Below, piece by piece: positions 1 to 9,345 of a DNA stretch of 64,000 nucleotides (position 1 is the stretch's first letter; the number at the start of each line of letters is the position of its first letter). The stretch spans positions 265,066 to 329,065 of the forward strand of contig NZ_KB908218.1 in assembly GCF_000382365.1 (NCBI RefSeq). The letters run 5' to 3'. The DNA comes from Pannonibacter phragmitetus DSM 14782. Its GTDB lineage: Bacteria; Pseudomonadota; Alphaproteobacteria; Rhizobiales; Stappiaceae. The notes beneath the pieces were generated by a model. It saw only the letters and a list, made by a program, of their open reading frames with translations. It was not told the origin of the DNA and made no database searches. A program made the position numbers and the translations under genes.

Positions 1-45
1 GTTACCGTCCGGACCAATAGTGTGTTCGAGTGTCCGGAAGGTCAG

Positions 46-1269
46 ATGACGTCCACGATGCCTGCCTCAACCCCGCGCGCGGCCCTGCCCGACGCCAATC
101 CGTTCCAGCGCCTTGCCGCGCTTCTGGGTGATACGCGCCCGGGTGCGGACCCGATCGTGCTGACCATTGGCGAGCCGCAGCATGCGCTGCCGCCCTTCAC
201 GGGCGAGGTGCTGATGGAAAATCTGGCCGATTTCCGCCGCTATCCGCCCATTGAAGGCTCTCCGGCCTTCCGTGCGGCCATCGCCGCCTGGCTGGACCGG
301 CGCTATAATCTTGGCGGCACGATCGACAAGGACAAGGGCGTTCTGCCGCTCAACGGCTCGCGCGAGGGCCTGTCCTTCGGCGCGATTTCCGCCCGCGATC
401 AGCTGGCCAAGGACGTGGCGCGCCCGGCGGTGATCCTGCCCAACCCGTTCTACCAGACCTATGCAGCCGCAGCCCATATTGCCGGGGCCGAGGCGGTCAT
501 GCTCGACACGGGCGCGGACACCGGCTTCCTGCCGGATCTGGATGCGCTGGAGCCGGAGCTGCTGGACCGGACCATTGCCTTTTACGTGGCATCGCCCGCC
601 AATCCGCAAGGAGCGGTGGCGAGCCTTGCCTATTGGCAGAAGCTGATAGGTCTTGCCCGCCGCCACCGGTTCTACATCTTTGCCGACGAGTGCTATTCGG
701 AGATCTACCGCAGCACCCCGCCTCCGGGCGTTCTGGAAGCCGCCCATGCACTGGGTGAGGGCTATTCCATGGTGGTGGCGCTCAACTCCCTGTCGAAGCG
801 GTCGAACCTTGCGGGCTTGCGCTGCGGCTTTGCGGCCGGTGATCCGGAGTTCCTGTCGCGCTGGGTGAAGTTCCGCGGCCTTGCCGCCCCGCAGGTGCCG
901 CTGCCGGCGCAGGCGCTCGCCGTGCGCGCCTATGGCGACGAGGCGCATGTGATCGAGAACCGCCGTCTCTACAACGAGAAATACGAAATCGCCGAAAGGC
1001 TGCTGTCGCCCATTCTGGGGCCGGTAACGCCGGAAGGCGGCTTCTTCCTGTGGCTGGATGTGAGCCGCTGGGGCGGCGCGGTCAGCGTGACCGAGCGGCT
1101 GTGGAGCGAGGTTGGCGTCAAGGTGCTGCCCGGTTCCTATCTGGCTTCCACCCAGGCCGATGGCCGCAATCCGGGTGATCCTTATATCCGCGTTGGCCTG
1201 TGCGCCCCCTCTGCGCTGACGGGTGAAGCACTGGAGCGCATGGCCGGCTGGCTGGGAGGTGCGGCATGA
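46..1269 (+). CDS. Class I/II PLP-dependent aminotransferase, possible succinyl-DAP aminotransferase
   Basis: A 407-residue fold-type I aminotransferase. The PLP lysine lies in a [10 protein letters not shown] motif (Lys251), with the usual Asp/Tyr cofactor motif upstream (ADECYSEIY) and an ASPANPQG segment that fits the family's NPxG motif. The ATG at 46 is chosen because GGAAGG lies 5 bases before it; a GTG at 22 in the same frame has no such site. The overall pattern is close to proteins annotated DapC (N-succinyl-diaminopimelate aminotransferase, lysine and peptidoglycan precursor synthesis), but members of this family act on many amino acids, so substrate is inference. The stop codon overlaps the ftsK start (ATGA), so the two are translationally coupled. 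dapF lies about 14 kb away and is not part of this unit. Confidence 0.85.
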   Translation: MTSTMPASTPRAALPDANPFQRLAALLGDTRPGADPIVLTIGEPQHALPPFTGEVLMENLADFRRYPPIEGSPAFRAAIAAWLDRRYNLGGTIDKDKGVLPLNGSREGLSFGAISARDQLAKDVARPAVILPNPFYQTYAAAAHIAGAEAVMLDTGADTGFLPDLDALEPELLDRTIAFYVASPANPQGAVASLAYWQKLIGLARRHRFYIFADECYSEIYRSTPPPGVLEAAHALGEGYSMVVALNSLSKRSNLAGLRCGFAAGDPEFLSRWVKFRGLAAPQVPLPAQALAVRAYGDEAHVIENRRLYNEKYEIAERLLSPILGPVTPEGGFFLWLDVSRWGGAVSVTERLWSEVGVKVLPGSYLASTQADGRNPGDPYIRVGLCAPSALTGEALERMAGWLGGAA

Positions 1270-4148
1270 GACGGGCAACAGCCATGCGCGGGTCCGGACG
1301 GGGCGCTGCGCATATTCTCGACACCGAAAGCCCGCTGAAGCGCTTCGTCCGCCGCAATCTGGTGGGCGCGGCCGGGCTTCTGGTCATTGCGCTGGCGGCG
1401 GCCCTTGCGGCGAGCCTTGCCACATGGTCGGTCAATGACCCGAGCTTCAATCATGCGACGGGTGAGCCGGTGCGCAATGCGCTGGGCACGCCGGGGGCGA
1501 TCATCTCCGACATCCTGATGCAGTCGATCGGGCTGGCGACGGCCGTGTTCCTGGTGCCGGTGGTGCTGTGGGGCTGGCGTCTTCTTTCGGGCAAGACCAT
1601 GCGCATCGGCTTCCGCCGGATCATGTTCTGGTTCGTGGGCACGCTGCTGGGCGCCGGTGCCGTTGCGGCGCTACCCGTGCCGGAAAGCTGGCCGCTGCCG
1701 ACCGGTCTCGGCGGCTTTGCCGGTGATGCCATGCACTATGTCCCCTCCCTGCTGACGCAGAACCTGACGCCGGGCGCTGCCACGATCACGGGTGTGCTGG
1801 GGCTGGGCCTGCCGGCCGTATTCCTGCTGGTGGCTGCCGGTGCCTGGTTTGGCGACATGCGCGAGCGGTATCAGGATGAGGAGGACGATGTCCCGTCGCT
1901 GCCGTCCCGCACCGCCCGCCAGCAGATGCGCGGCCGCAAGGCGCAGGAACAGCTTGATTTTGACGATGAGGACGAGGACGAGCGCGAACCGCGTTTTGCC
2001 GCTCTCATGGGGGCTGCCGCGCATTGGCGCTTGCAGGCCCAGTCGGCTGTGCAGCGCATGACCGGCCTTGGCCTCTCCCGCCGCCGTGCGCGGGAGGAGG
2101 AGGAAGACGACTATGTCGAGGAGGATGCGGAGGATGAGTATGCCGCTCCGCCCACAAGCCGCTTCGGCTCGCTGCGCCGTGCGCTGAAGGACCGTTTCGT
2201 TCCCGGTGAGGAGGACGATGGCCTTGGCGATCTCTATCCCGACGCCCGCGGCACCCGCGAGGCACCGCGCCGCGTGACCTCGCGCGGGCCCGTGATGGGC
2301 CGTGCGCCGGAGATGGAAGAGGAAGAGGACTATTACGACGGCGAGGAGGAAGCTTCCGCCTATGACGAGCCGCCGTTCGACATGGACGATGACGGCTACG
2401 GCATGGAAGAGGCTGTGCCTGTTGCGCCGCGTGGCCGTGGCCGGGCGCGGGAAGAGGCGCCGCTGGACCGCCCGCCGCTGGGCCGTCCCGTTGGCATCGC
2501 CAGTCCCGATCAGGGCCGCGCCGCCCCGGGTGCCCCCGCACAGGGCGCTGCCCGTGTCGTGCCGCAGGCGCCGCGCCCGCAGCCGGGCCGCCGGGTTCAG
2601 GCCGAGGCCCAGCCTTCGCTGCTGGAAGCGCCCGATGTCTATGAGCTGCCGCCGCTGCGGCTTCTGGCCGAGCCCAAGCCGGCCGGCAAGACGCCGGGCC
2701 TGTCCGCCGATGCGCTGGAGCAGAACGCCCGCATTCTCGAAGGCGTGCTGGAAGACTTCGGTGTGCGCGGCGAGATCATCGAGGTGCGCCCCGGTCCGGT
2801 GGTGACACTTTATGAGCTGGAGCCCGCTCCCGGCATCAAGTCCTCGCGCGTCATCGGCCTTGCCGATGATATCGCCCGCTCGATGAGCGCGATTTCCGCC
2901 CGCGTTGCCGTGATCCCCGGCAAGAATGCCATCGGCATCGAGCTGCCGAACCAGAAGCGCGAGACAGTGTTCCTGCGCGAACTGCTGGCGGCGGAGGATT
3001 TCGAGAAGTCGAAGGCAAAGCTCGCCATGGCGCTGGGCAAGACGATCAATGGCGAAAGCGTGATCGCCGATCTTGCCCGCATGCCGCATCTGCTCGTTGC
3101 CGGTACCACCGGCTCGGGCAAGTCGGTGTCGATCAACACCATGATCCTGTCGCTGCTGTACCGGATGACGCCGGACCAGTGCAAGATGATCATGATCGAC
3201 CCGAAAATGCTGGAACTGTCGATCTATGACGGCATCCCGCATCTTCTTACCCCGGTGGTGACCGACCCGAAGAAGGCGGTCGTGGCGCTCAAGTGGACCG
3301 TCCGCGAGATGGAAGAGCGCTACAAGAAGATGTCGAAGATGGGCGTGCGCAACATCGACGGCTACAACATGCGTGTGAAGCAGGCGCTGGAAAAGGGCGA
3401 AAGCTTCTCCCGCACCGTGCAGACGGGCTTCGACCGCGAAACCGGCCAGCCGATCTACGAGGAAGAGGATCTGCCGCTGGAGCCGATGCCCTTCATCGTG
3501 GTCATCGTCGACGAAATGGCTGATCTGATGATGGTGGCCGGCAAGGACATCGAAGGCGCGATCCAGCGCCTGGCCCAGATGGCCCGTGCCGCCGGCATCC
3601 ACATCATCATGGCCACGCAGCGCCCGTCGGTGGACGTGATCACCGGTACGATCAAGGCCAACTTCCCGACGCGCATCTCCTTCCAGGTAACGTCGAAGAT
3701 CGACAGCCGCACCATTCTGGGCGAGCAGGGCGCCGAGCAGCTGCTGGGCATGGGTGACATGCTCTACATGGCCGGCGGCGGCCGCATCCAGCGTGTCCAC
3801 GGCCCCTTCGTCGCCGATGACGAGGTGGAGCAGATCGTTGCGCATCTGAAGCTTCAGGGCACGCCCCAGTATCTGGAAGCGGTGACCGAAGAAGAGGAAA
3901 TGCAGGACAACCCCTATGACGCGGTGTCCGGTTCCGACGAGGGCAATGATCTCTACGACCGTGCCGTGGCCGTGGTGCTGCGCGACAAGAAGGTCTCGAC
4001 CTCCTATGTCCAGCGCCGTCTTGGCATCGGCTATAACCGCGCAGCCTCGCTGATCGAGCGCATGGAACAAGAAGGCGTGATCAGCGCCGCCAACCATGCT
4101 GGAAAGCGCGAAATTCTGGTGAAAAACGGGGTGGACGAGGACTATTGA
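1266..4148 (+). CDS. ftsK: DNA translocase FtsK
   Basis: A 960-residue septal DNA pump that moves chromosome ends across the division septum and activates XerCD at dif. Four hydrophobic segments occupy roughly residues 33-190. They are followed by a long Asp/Glu- and Arg/Pro-rich linker (about 195-470) with runs such as DEEDD and EEEEDDY. The motor domain then carries Walker A GTTGSGKS at 613-620 and Walker B VIVDEMAD. The C-terminal gamma winged helix (about 895-955, with [17 protein letters not shown]) reads KOPS/dif-proximal DNA. Length is shorter than E. coli FtsK (about 1330) because the linker is shorter, and it is normal for alphaproteobacteria. GGGAGG lies 6 bases before the ATG. The start overlaps the aminotransferase stop. 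Confidence 0.97.
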   Translation: MRRATAMRGSGRGAAHILDTESPLKRFVRRNLVGAAGLLVIALAAALAASLATWSVNDPSFNHATGEPVRNALGTPGAIISDILMQSIGLATAVFLVPVVLWGWRLLSGKTMRIGFRRIMFWFVGTLLGAGAVAALPVPESWPLPTGLGGFAGDAMHYVPSLLTQNLTPGAATITGVLGLGLPAVFLLVAAGAWFGDMRERYQDEEDDVPSLPSRTARQQMRGRKAQEQLDFDDEDEDEREPRFAALMGAAAHWRLQAQSAVQRMTGLGLSRRRAREEEEDDYVEEDAEDEYAAPPTSRFGSLRRALKDRFVPGEEDDGLGDLYPDARGTREAPRRVTSRGPVMGRAPEMEEEEDYYDGEEEASAYDEPPFDMDDDGYGMEEAVPVAPRGRGRAREEAPLDRPPLGRPVGIASPDQGRAAPGAPAQGAARVVPQAPRPQPGRRVQAEAQPSLLEAPDVYELPPLRLLAEPKPAGKTPGLSADALEQNARILEGVLEDFGVRGEIIEVRPGPVVTLYELEPAPGIKSSRVIGLADDIARSMSAISARVAVIPGKNAIGIELPNQKRETVFLRELLAAEDFEKSKAKLAMALGKTINGESVIADLARMPHLLVAGTTGSGKSVSINTMILSLLYRMTPDQCKMIMIDPKMLELSIYDGIPHLLTPVVTDPKKAVVALKWTVREMEERYKKMSKMGVRNIDGYNMRVKQALEKGESFSRTVQTGFDRETGQPIYEEEDLPLEPMPFIVVIVDEMADLMMVAGKDIEGAIQRLAQMARAAGIHIIMATQRPSVDVITGTIKANFPTRISFQVTSKIDSRTILGEQGAEQLLGMGDMLYMAGGGRIQRVHGPFVADDEVEQIVAHLKLQGTPQYLEAVTEEEEMQDNPYDAVSGSDEGNDLYDRAVAVVLRDKKVSTSYVQRRLGIGYNRAASLIERMEQEGVISAANHAGKREILVKNGVDEDY

Positions 4149-4263
4149 TCCGCCCCGTCCGCCGCAACCTTGCCACAAGCGGGAACTAGAACGGCTATCA
4201 GACATTGAGGGAAGCGGCTGCAGGATTTCTGCCGGGCCGCCTCGAAGGAGCCCTGAGCATACC

Positions 4264-4917
4264 ATGAAGCCCAACTGTTCGCATCGCTTCCTGTCCTGGA
4301 CTGCGGCCATCATGCTGAGCGTGGCAGCCGCCCTGTCGCCTGCCGCCGCGCAGCAGAAGGCGCCGCTGAGCCCGCAGGACCAGGAAACGCTGAACGAGGT
4401 CAACACCTACTTCAATTCGGTGCGGACCATGCATGGCGACTTCGTGCAGTTCGGCCCCGAGGGCGGGCAGGTGGAAGGCAAGTTCTATCTGGAGCGCCCG
4501 GGCAAGATCCGCTTCTACTACAATCCGCCCGCGCAGCTCGACATCATCGCCGATGGCAAGTCCGTTTCCGTGCTGGACCGCAAGGTGCAGACGCAGGACA
4601 TCTGGCCGCTGAGCGAAACCCCGCTGCGCTTCCTGCTGGCCGAGCAGATCGACCTGACCAAGGACACCAATGTGGTGGGCGTGGTGGTTGAGCCCGATCT
4701 CGTGACTGTTGTGGTCGAGGACCGTACCACCTTCAATTCCGGCAAGCTGACGCTGATCTTCGACGCCCAGACCTTCGATCTGAAGCAGTGGACCGTGACG
4801 GATGCGCAAGGCATGGACACATCGGTGGCAATCTATAATGTGACCGCGAACGGGCCTTCGAATCCGAAGCTCTTCGTCATCGACTATCTGGCAGCCGCCC
4901 GCCAGAGCCGGAACTGA
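4264..4917 (+). CDS. lolA: LolA-family outer-membrane lipoprotein carrier
   Basis: A 217-residue periplasmic protein with a clear Sec signal peptide (positive N-terminus, hydrophobic stretch, cleavage near SPAAAQ). The rest matches the LolA/OM lipoprotein carrier fold: the stretch RTMHGDFVQFGPEGG, the typical GKFYLERPGKIRFYY beta segment, and a C-terminal LTLIFDAQTFDLKQWTVTDAQG. LolA ferries lipoproteins released by LolCDE across the periplasm to the outer membrane. Placement directly after ftsK is common in alphaproteobacteria. The 115-base gap after ftsK shows no obvious terminator, so cotranscription is possible. A GAAGGAG lies somewhat far (about 12 bases) upstream of the ATG. Confidence 0.9.
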   Translation: MKPNCSHRFLSWTAAIMLSVAAALSPAAAQQKAPLSPQDQETLNEVNTYFNSVRTMHGDFVQFGPEGGQVEGKFYLERPGKIRFYYNPPAQLDIIADGKSVSVLDRKVQTQDIWPLSETPLRFLLAEQIDLTKDTNVVGVVVEPDLVTVVVEDRTTFNSGKLTLIFDAQTFDLKQWTVTDAQGMDTSVAIYNVTANGPSNPKLFVIDYLAAARQSRN

Positions 4918-4928
4918 TCCGGCCGCGC

Positions 4929-4959
4929 GCAGCGGCTGCCCGCTTCAGGGCGCCGCTGC
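4929..4959 (+). promoter_or_regulatory. Hairpin immediately before the ATP-grasp start codon
   Basis: GCAGCGGC at 4929-4936 pairs with GCCGCTGC at 4952-4959, with a CCC/GGG inner stem. There is no U-run, so this is unlikely to be an intrinsic terminator. It ends 3 bases before the ATG at 4963 and that start has no recognisable Shine-Dalgarno sequence. The structure would therefore sit in the ribosome binding region and could lower translation initiation. Confidence 0.45.
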
Positions 4960-4962
4960 AGC

Positions 4963-6030
4963 ATGACTTCCGATCCTTCCCGCCGTGAGCCTCTGGCACT
5001 GGTGCTTCTGCGGCGCCATGCGGCAGAGCATGGGCTGACCGTTTTTGCCGAGCCCGCCTATGGCTATGCCGGTTATGTGGAGGCTCCGGGCGGGAGGCGT
5101 GCCTTCTTCAAGGGCGCGGGCTTCGACATCAATCCCGCTGCCGCTTCTGCCATCGCCCGCGACAAGTCCTATGGCGCCTTCTTTCTGGAGGCTGCGGGCC
5201 TCAGGGTGCCGCGCGGGGTGCTGATCAGCTCGCCCCGTTTCATCCGTGACATCGAGGTGAAGAATCCGGCTGTTGCCGCAAGGCTCAACGGGGAGACGGA
5301 GGCGCTCGCCTTTGCCCGTGAGACCGGCTTTCCGCTGTTCGTGAAGCCCAATGACGATTCGGAAGGGCGCGGCATCCTGCGGGTGCAGGATGAACAGGGG
5401 CTTTCCTCCGCGCTCACGATCCTGGGCGCCTCTTACGACCGGATTCTGGTGCAGGAAGAGGTGAGGGGGCGCGACTACCGGGTGCTGGTGCTGGATGGGG
5501 AGGTGCTGGCCGTGTTCGAGCGGCGGCCCTTCTCGGTAACCGGCGATGGCGTTTCCCCGCTTCGGGCACTGATCACGCAGGCAACGCAGGGCTTTGCCGC
5601 AGGCGGCAAGGGCTCGAAGATTGCAGCGGATGATCCGCGCATTCTCGCCTTTCTCGCCACCAGCGGCCTGGATCTCACCCATGTGCCGGAAGCCGGTGCG
5701 GCCGTGGCGCTGCTGCCCAACGCGAATCTCTCTTCCGGCGGCAGTGCGGTGGATGTGACCGGCACGATCAGCTCCTATTTCGCGGAAATAGCCCGCAAGG
5801 CGGGGGAAGCCGTGGGCTTGCGGCTGTTCGGCCTTGATCTCATCTGCCCGGATATTGCGGCAGGGTCTGGCCCCTATGCCATTCTCGAGGTGAATGCGGC
5901 GCCGGGTCTCAGCCATTTTCACCGGCTGGGCCCGCAAGAGGCGCTGCGCGTGGAAGAAATCTATGCGAAGATCTTTGAGGCGCTGACCCGTAATCTGAGG
6001 TCCGGGGGCAATGCTGGAGATGCAGCATGA
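4963..6030 (+). CDS. ATP-grasp ligase, glutathione-synthetase/cyanophycin-synthetase-like
   Basis: A 355-residue soluble protein with an ATP-grasp domain. The nucleotide-binding lysine strand reads PLFVKPNDDSEGRGI, the central part has VQEEVRGRDYRVLVLDGEV, and the C-terminus carries the metal-binding LEVNAAPGLSHF motif. Such enzymes join a carboxylate to an amine through an acyl phosphate. The closest general resemblance is to the ATP-grasp module of cyanophycin synthetase, GshF and RimK-like proteins; the real substrates are unknown. The annotated start lacks a Shine-Dalgarno sequence and follows a hairpin. The stop overlaps the next gene by 4 bases (ATGA), indicating an operon with the DUF1992 protein. 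Confidence 0.8.
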   Translation: MTSDPSRREPLALVLLRRHAAEHGLTVFAEPAYGYAGYVEAPGGRRAFFKGAGFDINPAAASAIARDKSYGAFFLEAAGLRVPRGVLISSPRFIRDIEVKNPAVAARLNGETEALAFARETGFPLFVKPNDDSEGRGILRVQDEQGLSSALTILGASYDRILVQEEVRGRDYRVLVLDGEVLAVFERRPFSVTGDGVSPLRALITQATQGFAAGGKGSKIAADDPRILAFLATSGLDLTHVPEAGAAVALLPNANLSSGGSAVDVTGTISSYFAEIARKAGEAVGLRLFGLDLICPDIAAGSGPYAILEVNAAPGLSHFHRLGPQEALRVEEIYAKIFEALTRNLRSGGNAGDAA

Positions 6031-6347
6031 AACTTTCCGATCTTGCCGAGAGCCAAATTCTCAAGGCGCAGGCCGAGGGCCAGTTTGACAATCTCAAAGG
6101 GGCGGGCAAACCGCTGAATCTGACAGCCGATGGCGGCAGCGCGGAGGCCATCGGCTTTCGCATCATGGCCGAAGCCGGGGCAGTGCCGCGCGAAATCGAC
6201 CTTCAGAAGGCGGTGCAGGAACAGGCTCTCGTCCTCAAGGAAACGGAGGGCGAAGACGCCCGCAAGCGCGAGATGAAAAAGCTCGCCGATCTGCAAATGC
6301 GCCTCGAGATGGAGCGGGAGGCACGCCGCCGCTTCTTCGGCGAATGA
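6027..6347 (+). CDS. DUF1992 (DnaJ-like C28 conserved domain) protein
   Basis: A 106-residue protein spanning the DUF1992 domain. The diagnostic N-terminal motif is SQILKAQAEGQFDNLKGAGKPL, followed by a charged helical C-terminal half rich in Arg, Lys and Glu. This domain occurs in human DNAJC28 and in many short bacterial proteins with no J domain. No biochemical role is established. It overlaps the ATP-grasp gene by 4 bases and is followed 16 bases later by the glycosylase gene, so the three probably form one transcript. Confidence 0.85.
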   Translation: MKLSDLAESQILKAQAEGQFDNLKGAGKPLNLTADGGSAEAIGFRIMAEAGAVPREIDLQKAVQEQALVLKETEGEDARKREMKKLADLQMRLEMEREARRRFFGE

Positions 6348-6363
6348 AACAGGGGCCGCAGGC

Positions 6364-7017
6364 ATGAGCGTGATCATCGAAACGCCGGAGCATATCGCTG
6401 CGGGCCTTGCTGCCCTTGCTGCCGCTGATCCGCGCCTGCCTGCGGTCATTTCCTTTGCTGGCGAAGTGCCCCTGCGCCGCAGGCCTCCAAGCTTTGCGGC
6501 GCTGGTGCAGATCATCATCTCGCAGCAGGTGTCCGTCGCCAGCGCCAATGCCATCGGCGCAAGGCTGGCCGCCCTCGTCGATCCGCTGGAAGCACATGTT
6601 TTGCTTTCCCACACGGAAGAGGCGCTGGGCGGGGCGGGGCTGTCGCGGCCCAAGATCCGGGCCGTACGGGCGCTGGCTGATGCCGTCGCCGGTGGGCTGG
6701 ATCTTCAGGCGCTTGCGAGCGTTCCGGCCGATGTGGCCCGGGAAGAGCTGTGCCAGGTCAAGGGCATCGGCCGCTGGACGGCGGATATCTACCTGCTCTT
6801 CTGCGCCGGCCATCCGGATATCTTCCCCAGCGGCGACATTGCCCTGCAGAATGCGGTGCGCGATGCCTTTGCTCTGCCGGACCGCCCCAGCCCCCGTGCG
6901 CTGGATGAGCTGGCGGAAGCCTGGGCGCCCTGGCGCGGTGTCGCCGCCCGCCTGTTCTGGGCCTGGTACAAGGCTGCCCGCGAGGGGCGCGACAGCCAGC
7001 CATCAATACTAATATAA
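6364..7017 (+). CDS. alkA: DNA-3-methyladenine glycosylase II (AlkA-type, HhH-GPD)
   Basis: A 217-residue base-excision repair enzyme that removes alkylated purines. The helix-hairpin-helix reads CQVKGIGRWTADIYLLF (Lys133-Gly136). The GPD-loop catalytic aspartate is Asp158 in FPSGDIALQ. An upstream IIISQQVSVASA helix is typical of the superfamily. It lacks the N-terminal AlkA subdomain of E. coli (282 residues), as is usual for short alphaproteobacterial forms. The reading frame ends at the boundary of an AT-rich block; its last codons (CCATCAATACTAATATAA) already have that composition, so the original C-terminus may have been altered by an insertion. Confidence 0.88.
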   Translation: MSVIIETPEHIAAGLAALAAADPRLPAVISFAGEVPLRRRPPSFAALVQIIISQQVSVASANAIGARLAALVDPLEAHVLLSHTEEALGGAGLSRPKIRAVRALADAVAGGLDLQALASVPADVAREELCQVKGIGRWTADIYLLFCAGHPDIFPSGDIALQNAVRDAFALPDRPSPRALDELAEAWAPWRGVAARLFWAWYKAAREGRDSQPSILI

Positions 7018-7028
7018 AAATTATAAAG

Positions 7029-7712
7029 TCATATTTCTTTCGGACCTATGTAGATCAGGCAGCCATCATAGTTTTGTATCTTAGACTTTGACAATATTGG
7101 CGTCTCTTTTATGTAAATACCATTTTTATCAAAAATATTTTTTATTAGTTTCCCTTCATTATCTCTTTGCTTGGCGTCTTTGCAGTGAATCATTAATCCT
7201 GTTTGAGACGGATCGTCAGGACTAAATGTGCTTAGATGACGTGTTTTTATTCCAGATCTTTCTATTGATTCGCTAATTGAACTATGAATAATGGAGTTTT
7301 CGGCTGTTATGTAATATGATACTGCAATTTCATCTATTTTTTCCTTATTATTAAATAATTCTATTGATATTTGTTCAATTTGATCTTTCGATAGAAATTC
7401 TTTTACAAAGTTTGATCGTATGTCGTCTAAGGTATTTTGGTATGAATCTCTGATCATGCTCAGTTCTTGAATCGAATCATCTAATTCTTTTTTTTGATCT
7501 GTATATGTTTTGTATCCAGAAATATAAATTATGGACAATAAAAATATTACTCCAAATTTTCTTGCTATTGAAAAAATATTTGAAACTTCAACATTAATAT
7601 TTAGCATTCGAAAGCTAAATTCTAATACGCTAATTGTGCCAATTATAAAAGTTGAAACAAACAAAATATAGTTTGAAAATAAAATCAAATTATAATTTAT
7701 AAATGAGCTCAT
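7029..7712 (-). CDS. AT-rich orphan membrane protein of unknown function
   Basis: A 227-residue protein I do not recognise. Two hydrophobic segments lie near residues 5-33 and 49-66. A charged, probably coiled-coil segment follows (KKELDDSIQELSMIRDSYQ), then a soluble C-terminal domain ending in CLIYIGPKEI. Composition is unlike everything around it: 14 of 60 bases are G or C in 7081-7140, against roughly two thirds elsewhere, and codons are AT-ending. The second ATG is chosen as start because GGAG sits 6 bases before it; the first ATG (7718) directly abuts the GGAG. It stands alone, convergent with alkA and divergent from bioM. I see no integrase, tRNA or terminal repeats. It was probably acquired horizontally. 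Confidence 0.75.
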   Translation of the reverse strand: MSSFINYNLILFSNYILFVSTFIIGTISVLEFSFRMLNINVEVSNIFSIARKFGVIFLLSIIYISGYKTYTDQKKELDDSIQELSMIRDSYQNTLDDIRSNFVKEFLSKDQIEQISIELFNNKEKIDEIAVSYYITAENSIIHSSISESIERSGIKTRHLSTFSPDDPSQTGLMIHCKDAKQRDNEGKLIKNIFDKNGIYIKETPILSKSKIQNYDGCLIYIGPKEI

Positions 7713-7885
7713 TTGCATCTCCGGTTTGTGCTGTTTTTGTACTGGAAACTACATGCTGACTTTTTGTTTTGGTTGTTCAATCTATTTTTCTAACGATCCA
7801 CACCTTCAGTTGAAGCATCAGCCTTTGACATTGCCGCGGCGGCGGAGAATATGCAGGCCGCAACAGAGGGAACGGATCACCGCCC

Positions 7886-8656
7886 ATGGCCTTTTGGCGC
7901 CTCAAATCCGGCAGCGGCAAGACGGAGACGGCTTGCGACCCGCGCCGGGCTGATTATGCCGTGTTTGATCAGGTGAGCCTGAAGCGCGGGGGCAAGACCG
8001 TGCTGGACGGGCTGAGCCTAACTTTGAGCGAGCGGCGGATTGCGCTGATCGGGCTGAATGGGTCTGGCAAGAGCAGCTTCGTGCGCCTGCTCAACGGCCT
8101 GCTGCTGCCGGACAGCGGCACCTTGCAGATCTACGGCGCGGACACGCGGCAGGCGCGGGCGAGCCTGCCGCGCCATGTGGGCTTTGTCTTCCAGAACCCG
8201 GATCATCAGGCGATCTTCCCGACGGTGGAGGAGGAGATTGCCTTCGGCCTGACCCAGCTGGGCCAGTCCCGGCAGGACGCCCGGCTCAATGCCCGGCGCT
8301 TTCTGGAGGCCCACGGCTGCGCTCATCTGGCGGAGAGGCCATTTCTGGACCTGTCCGAGGGGCAGAAGCAGCTTATCTGCATTCTGGCGGTGCTGGTGAT
8401 GCAGCCGGGGCTGATCGTCTTTGACGAGCCCTTTTCGAGCCTCGATGGCCTCGCCACCCGTCAGATCATGTCGCTGATCCGGGGGCTGGAGCAGAAGCTG
8501 ATCATGGTCAGCCACGATCTGGAGCTTATCCGCGATTTTGACCGGGTGCTGTGGCTGCAGGACGGCCAGATCCGCATGGACGGCGAGCCTGGCGCGGTGC
8601 TGCCCGCCTATGTGGATGATATCGAGCGGCGCGCCGCCGTCTCCGGCCTGTTGTGA
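7886..8656 (+). CDS. bioM: Biotin ECF transporter ATPase BioM
   Basis: A 256-residue ABC ATPase of the cobalt/biotin energy-coupling-factor type. It has Walker A GLNGSGKS (56-63), Q-loop VFQNPDHQ (Gln103) in the form typical of ECF ATPases, signature LSEGQ (156-160) and Walker B VFDEP (Asp180-Glu181), then the switch His in MVSHDLEL. It couples ATP hydrolysis to substrate uptake through the T-component encoded next door. Assignment to biotin rather than cobalt or nickel rests on the two-gene MN arrangement and on bioY elsewhere in the window. The first 20 residues precede the ATPase domain and have little similarity to the family, so the true start could be further downstream. Confidence 0.85.
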   Translation: MAFWRLKSGSGKTETACDPRRADYAVFDQVSLKRGGKTVLDGLSLTLSERRIALIGLNGSGKSSFVRLLNGLLLPDSGTLQIYGADTRQARASLPRHVGFVFQNPDHQAIFPTVEEEIAFGLTQLGQSRQDARLNARRFLEAHGCAHLAERPFLDLSEGQKQLICILAVLVMQPGLIVFDEPFSSLDGLATRQIMSLIRGLEQKLIMVSHDLELIRDFDRVLWLQDGQIRMDGEPGAVLPAYVDDIERRAAVSGLL

Positions 8657-8663
8657 GGCACGT

Positions 8664-9296
8664 GTGATCTCGCTCTATCTGCCCGGAACCAGCCTTCTCC
8701 ACCGCCTGCCTGCGGGTGTGAAGCTCACCGGTCTGGCCGCCGCCAGCCTGATGTTCTTCCCCGTGGACAGTTCCGTTGTTCTCGCGGCTGGCTGCGGCGC
8801 GGTACTGGCCGTCTATGCGGCGCTGGGCCGGACCGCGCTGAAGCAGCTCTCGCTCCTGCGCCCGCTGCTGCCGCTGTTTGCCGTGCTGCTGGCGCTGCAC
8901 TGGCTGTCCGGCTCGCTCATGGGCGGTGTCATCGTGCTGCTGCGGCTCTTGCTGCTGGTGATGCTGGCCAATCTCGTCACCATGACAACGCGCATGGATG
9001 ACATGCTGGAGGCGGTTGCCCCCCTGTTCCGGCCACTGGCCTTCTTTGGCGTTTCGCCGCGCCGTCCGGCGCTGGCCGTTACGCTTGTCCTGCGCTTCGT
9101 GCCGGTGCTGCTGGCGCTGAGCGCTGCCCAGCGGGAAGCCTATCAGGCCCGCACCGGCAAGCGCAGCAGCTGGCGGCTTCTCGCCCCCTTCGCCCTTCAG
9201 GCCCTCGCCATGGCCGACCACGTGGGCGAAGCCCTCGTTGCCCGTGGTGGTGCCGACGGGTTTGGTGCGGCGGAACGGGGGAAGAGGCGGGGGTAG
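8664..9296 (+). CDS. bioN: Biotin ECF transporter T-component BioN
   Basis: A 210-residue integral membrane protein that transmits ATPase motion to the S-component. Several hydrophobic helices occupy residues about 20-125. The C-terminal half carries the conserved Ala-Arg-containing coupling helix region (AAQREAYQARTGKR) that contacts the ATPases. The start is a GTG with GAGG 5 bases upstream, only 7 bases after the bioM stop, so the pair is cotranscribed. No BioY follows; the next genes are on the opposite strand, and the only S-component in the window begins at 60258. Confidence 0.85.
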   Translation: MISLYLPGTSLLHRLPAGVKLTGLAAASLMFFPVDSSVVLAAGCGAVLAVYAALGRTALKQLSLLRPLLPLFAVLLALHWLSGSLMGGVIVLLRLLLLVMLANLVTMTTRMDDMLEAVAPLFRPLAFFGVSPRRPALAVTLVLRFVPVLLALSAAQREAYQARTGKRSSWRLLAPFALQALAMADHVGEALVARGGADGFGAAERGKRRG

Positions 9297-9345
9297 TGGT
9301 TCGAGATTCTCCCCGCCTTCCCTCACGGTGTTTCTATCCGCATTC

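Noticed and set aside
1671..4406. Very long open frame (911 codons) on the minus strand across ftsK
   Set aside because: It lies antisense to an unmistakable ftsK. The translation is His/Arg/Leu-rich low-complexity typical of the antisense of GC-rich codons, with no motif.
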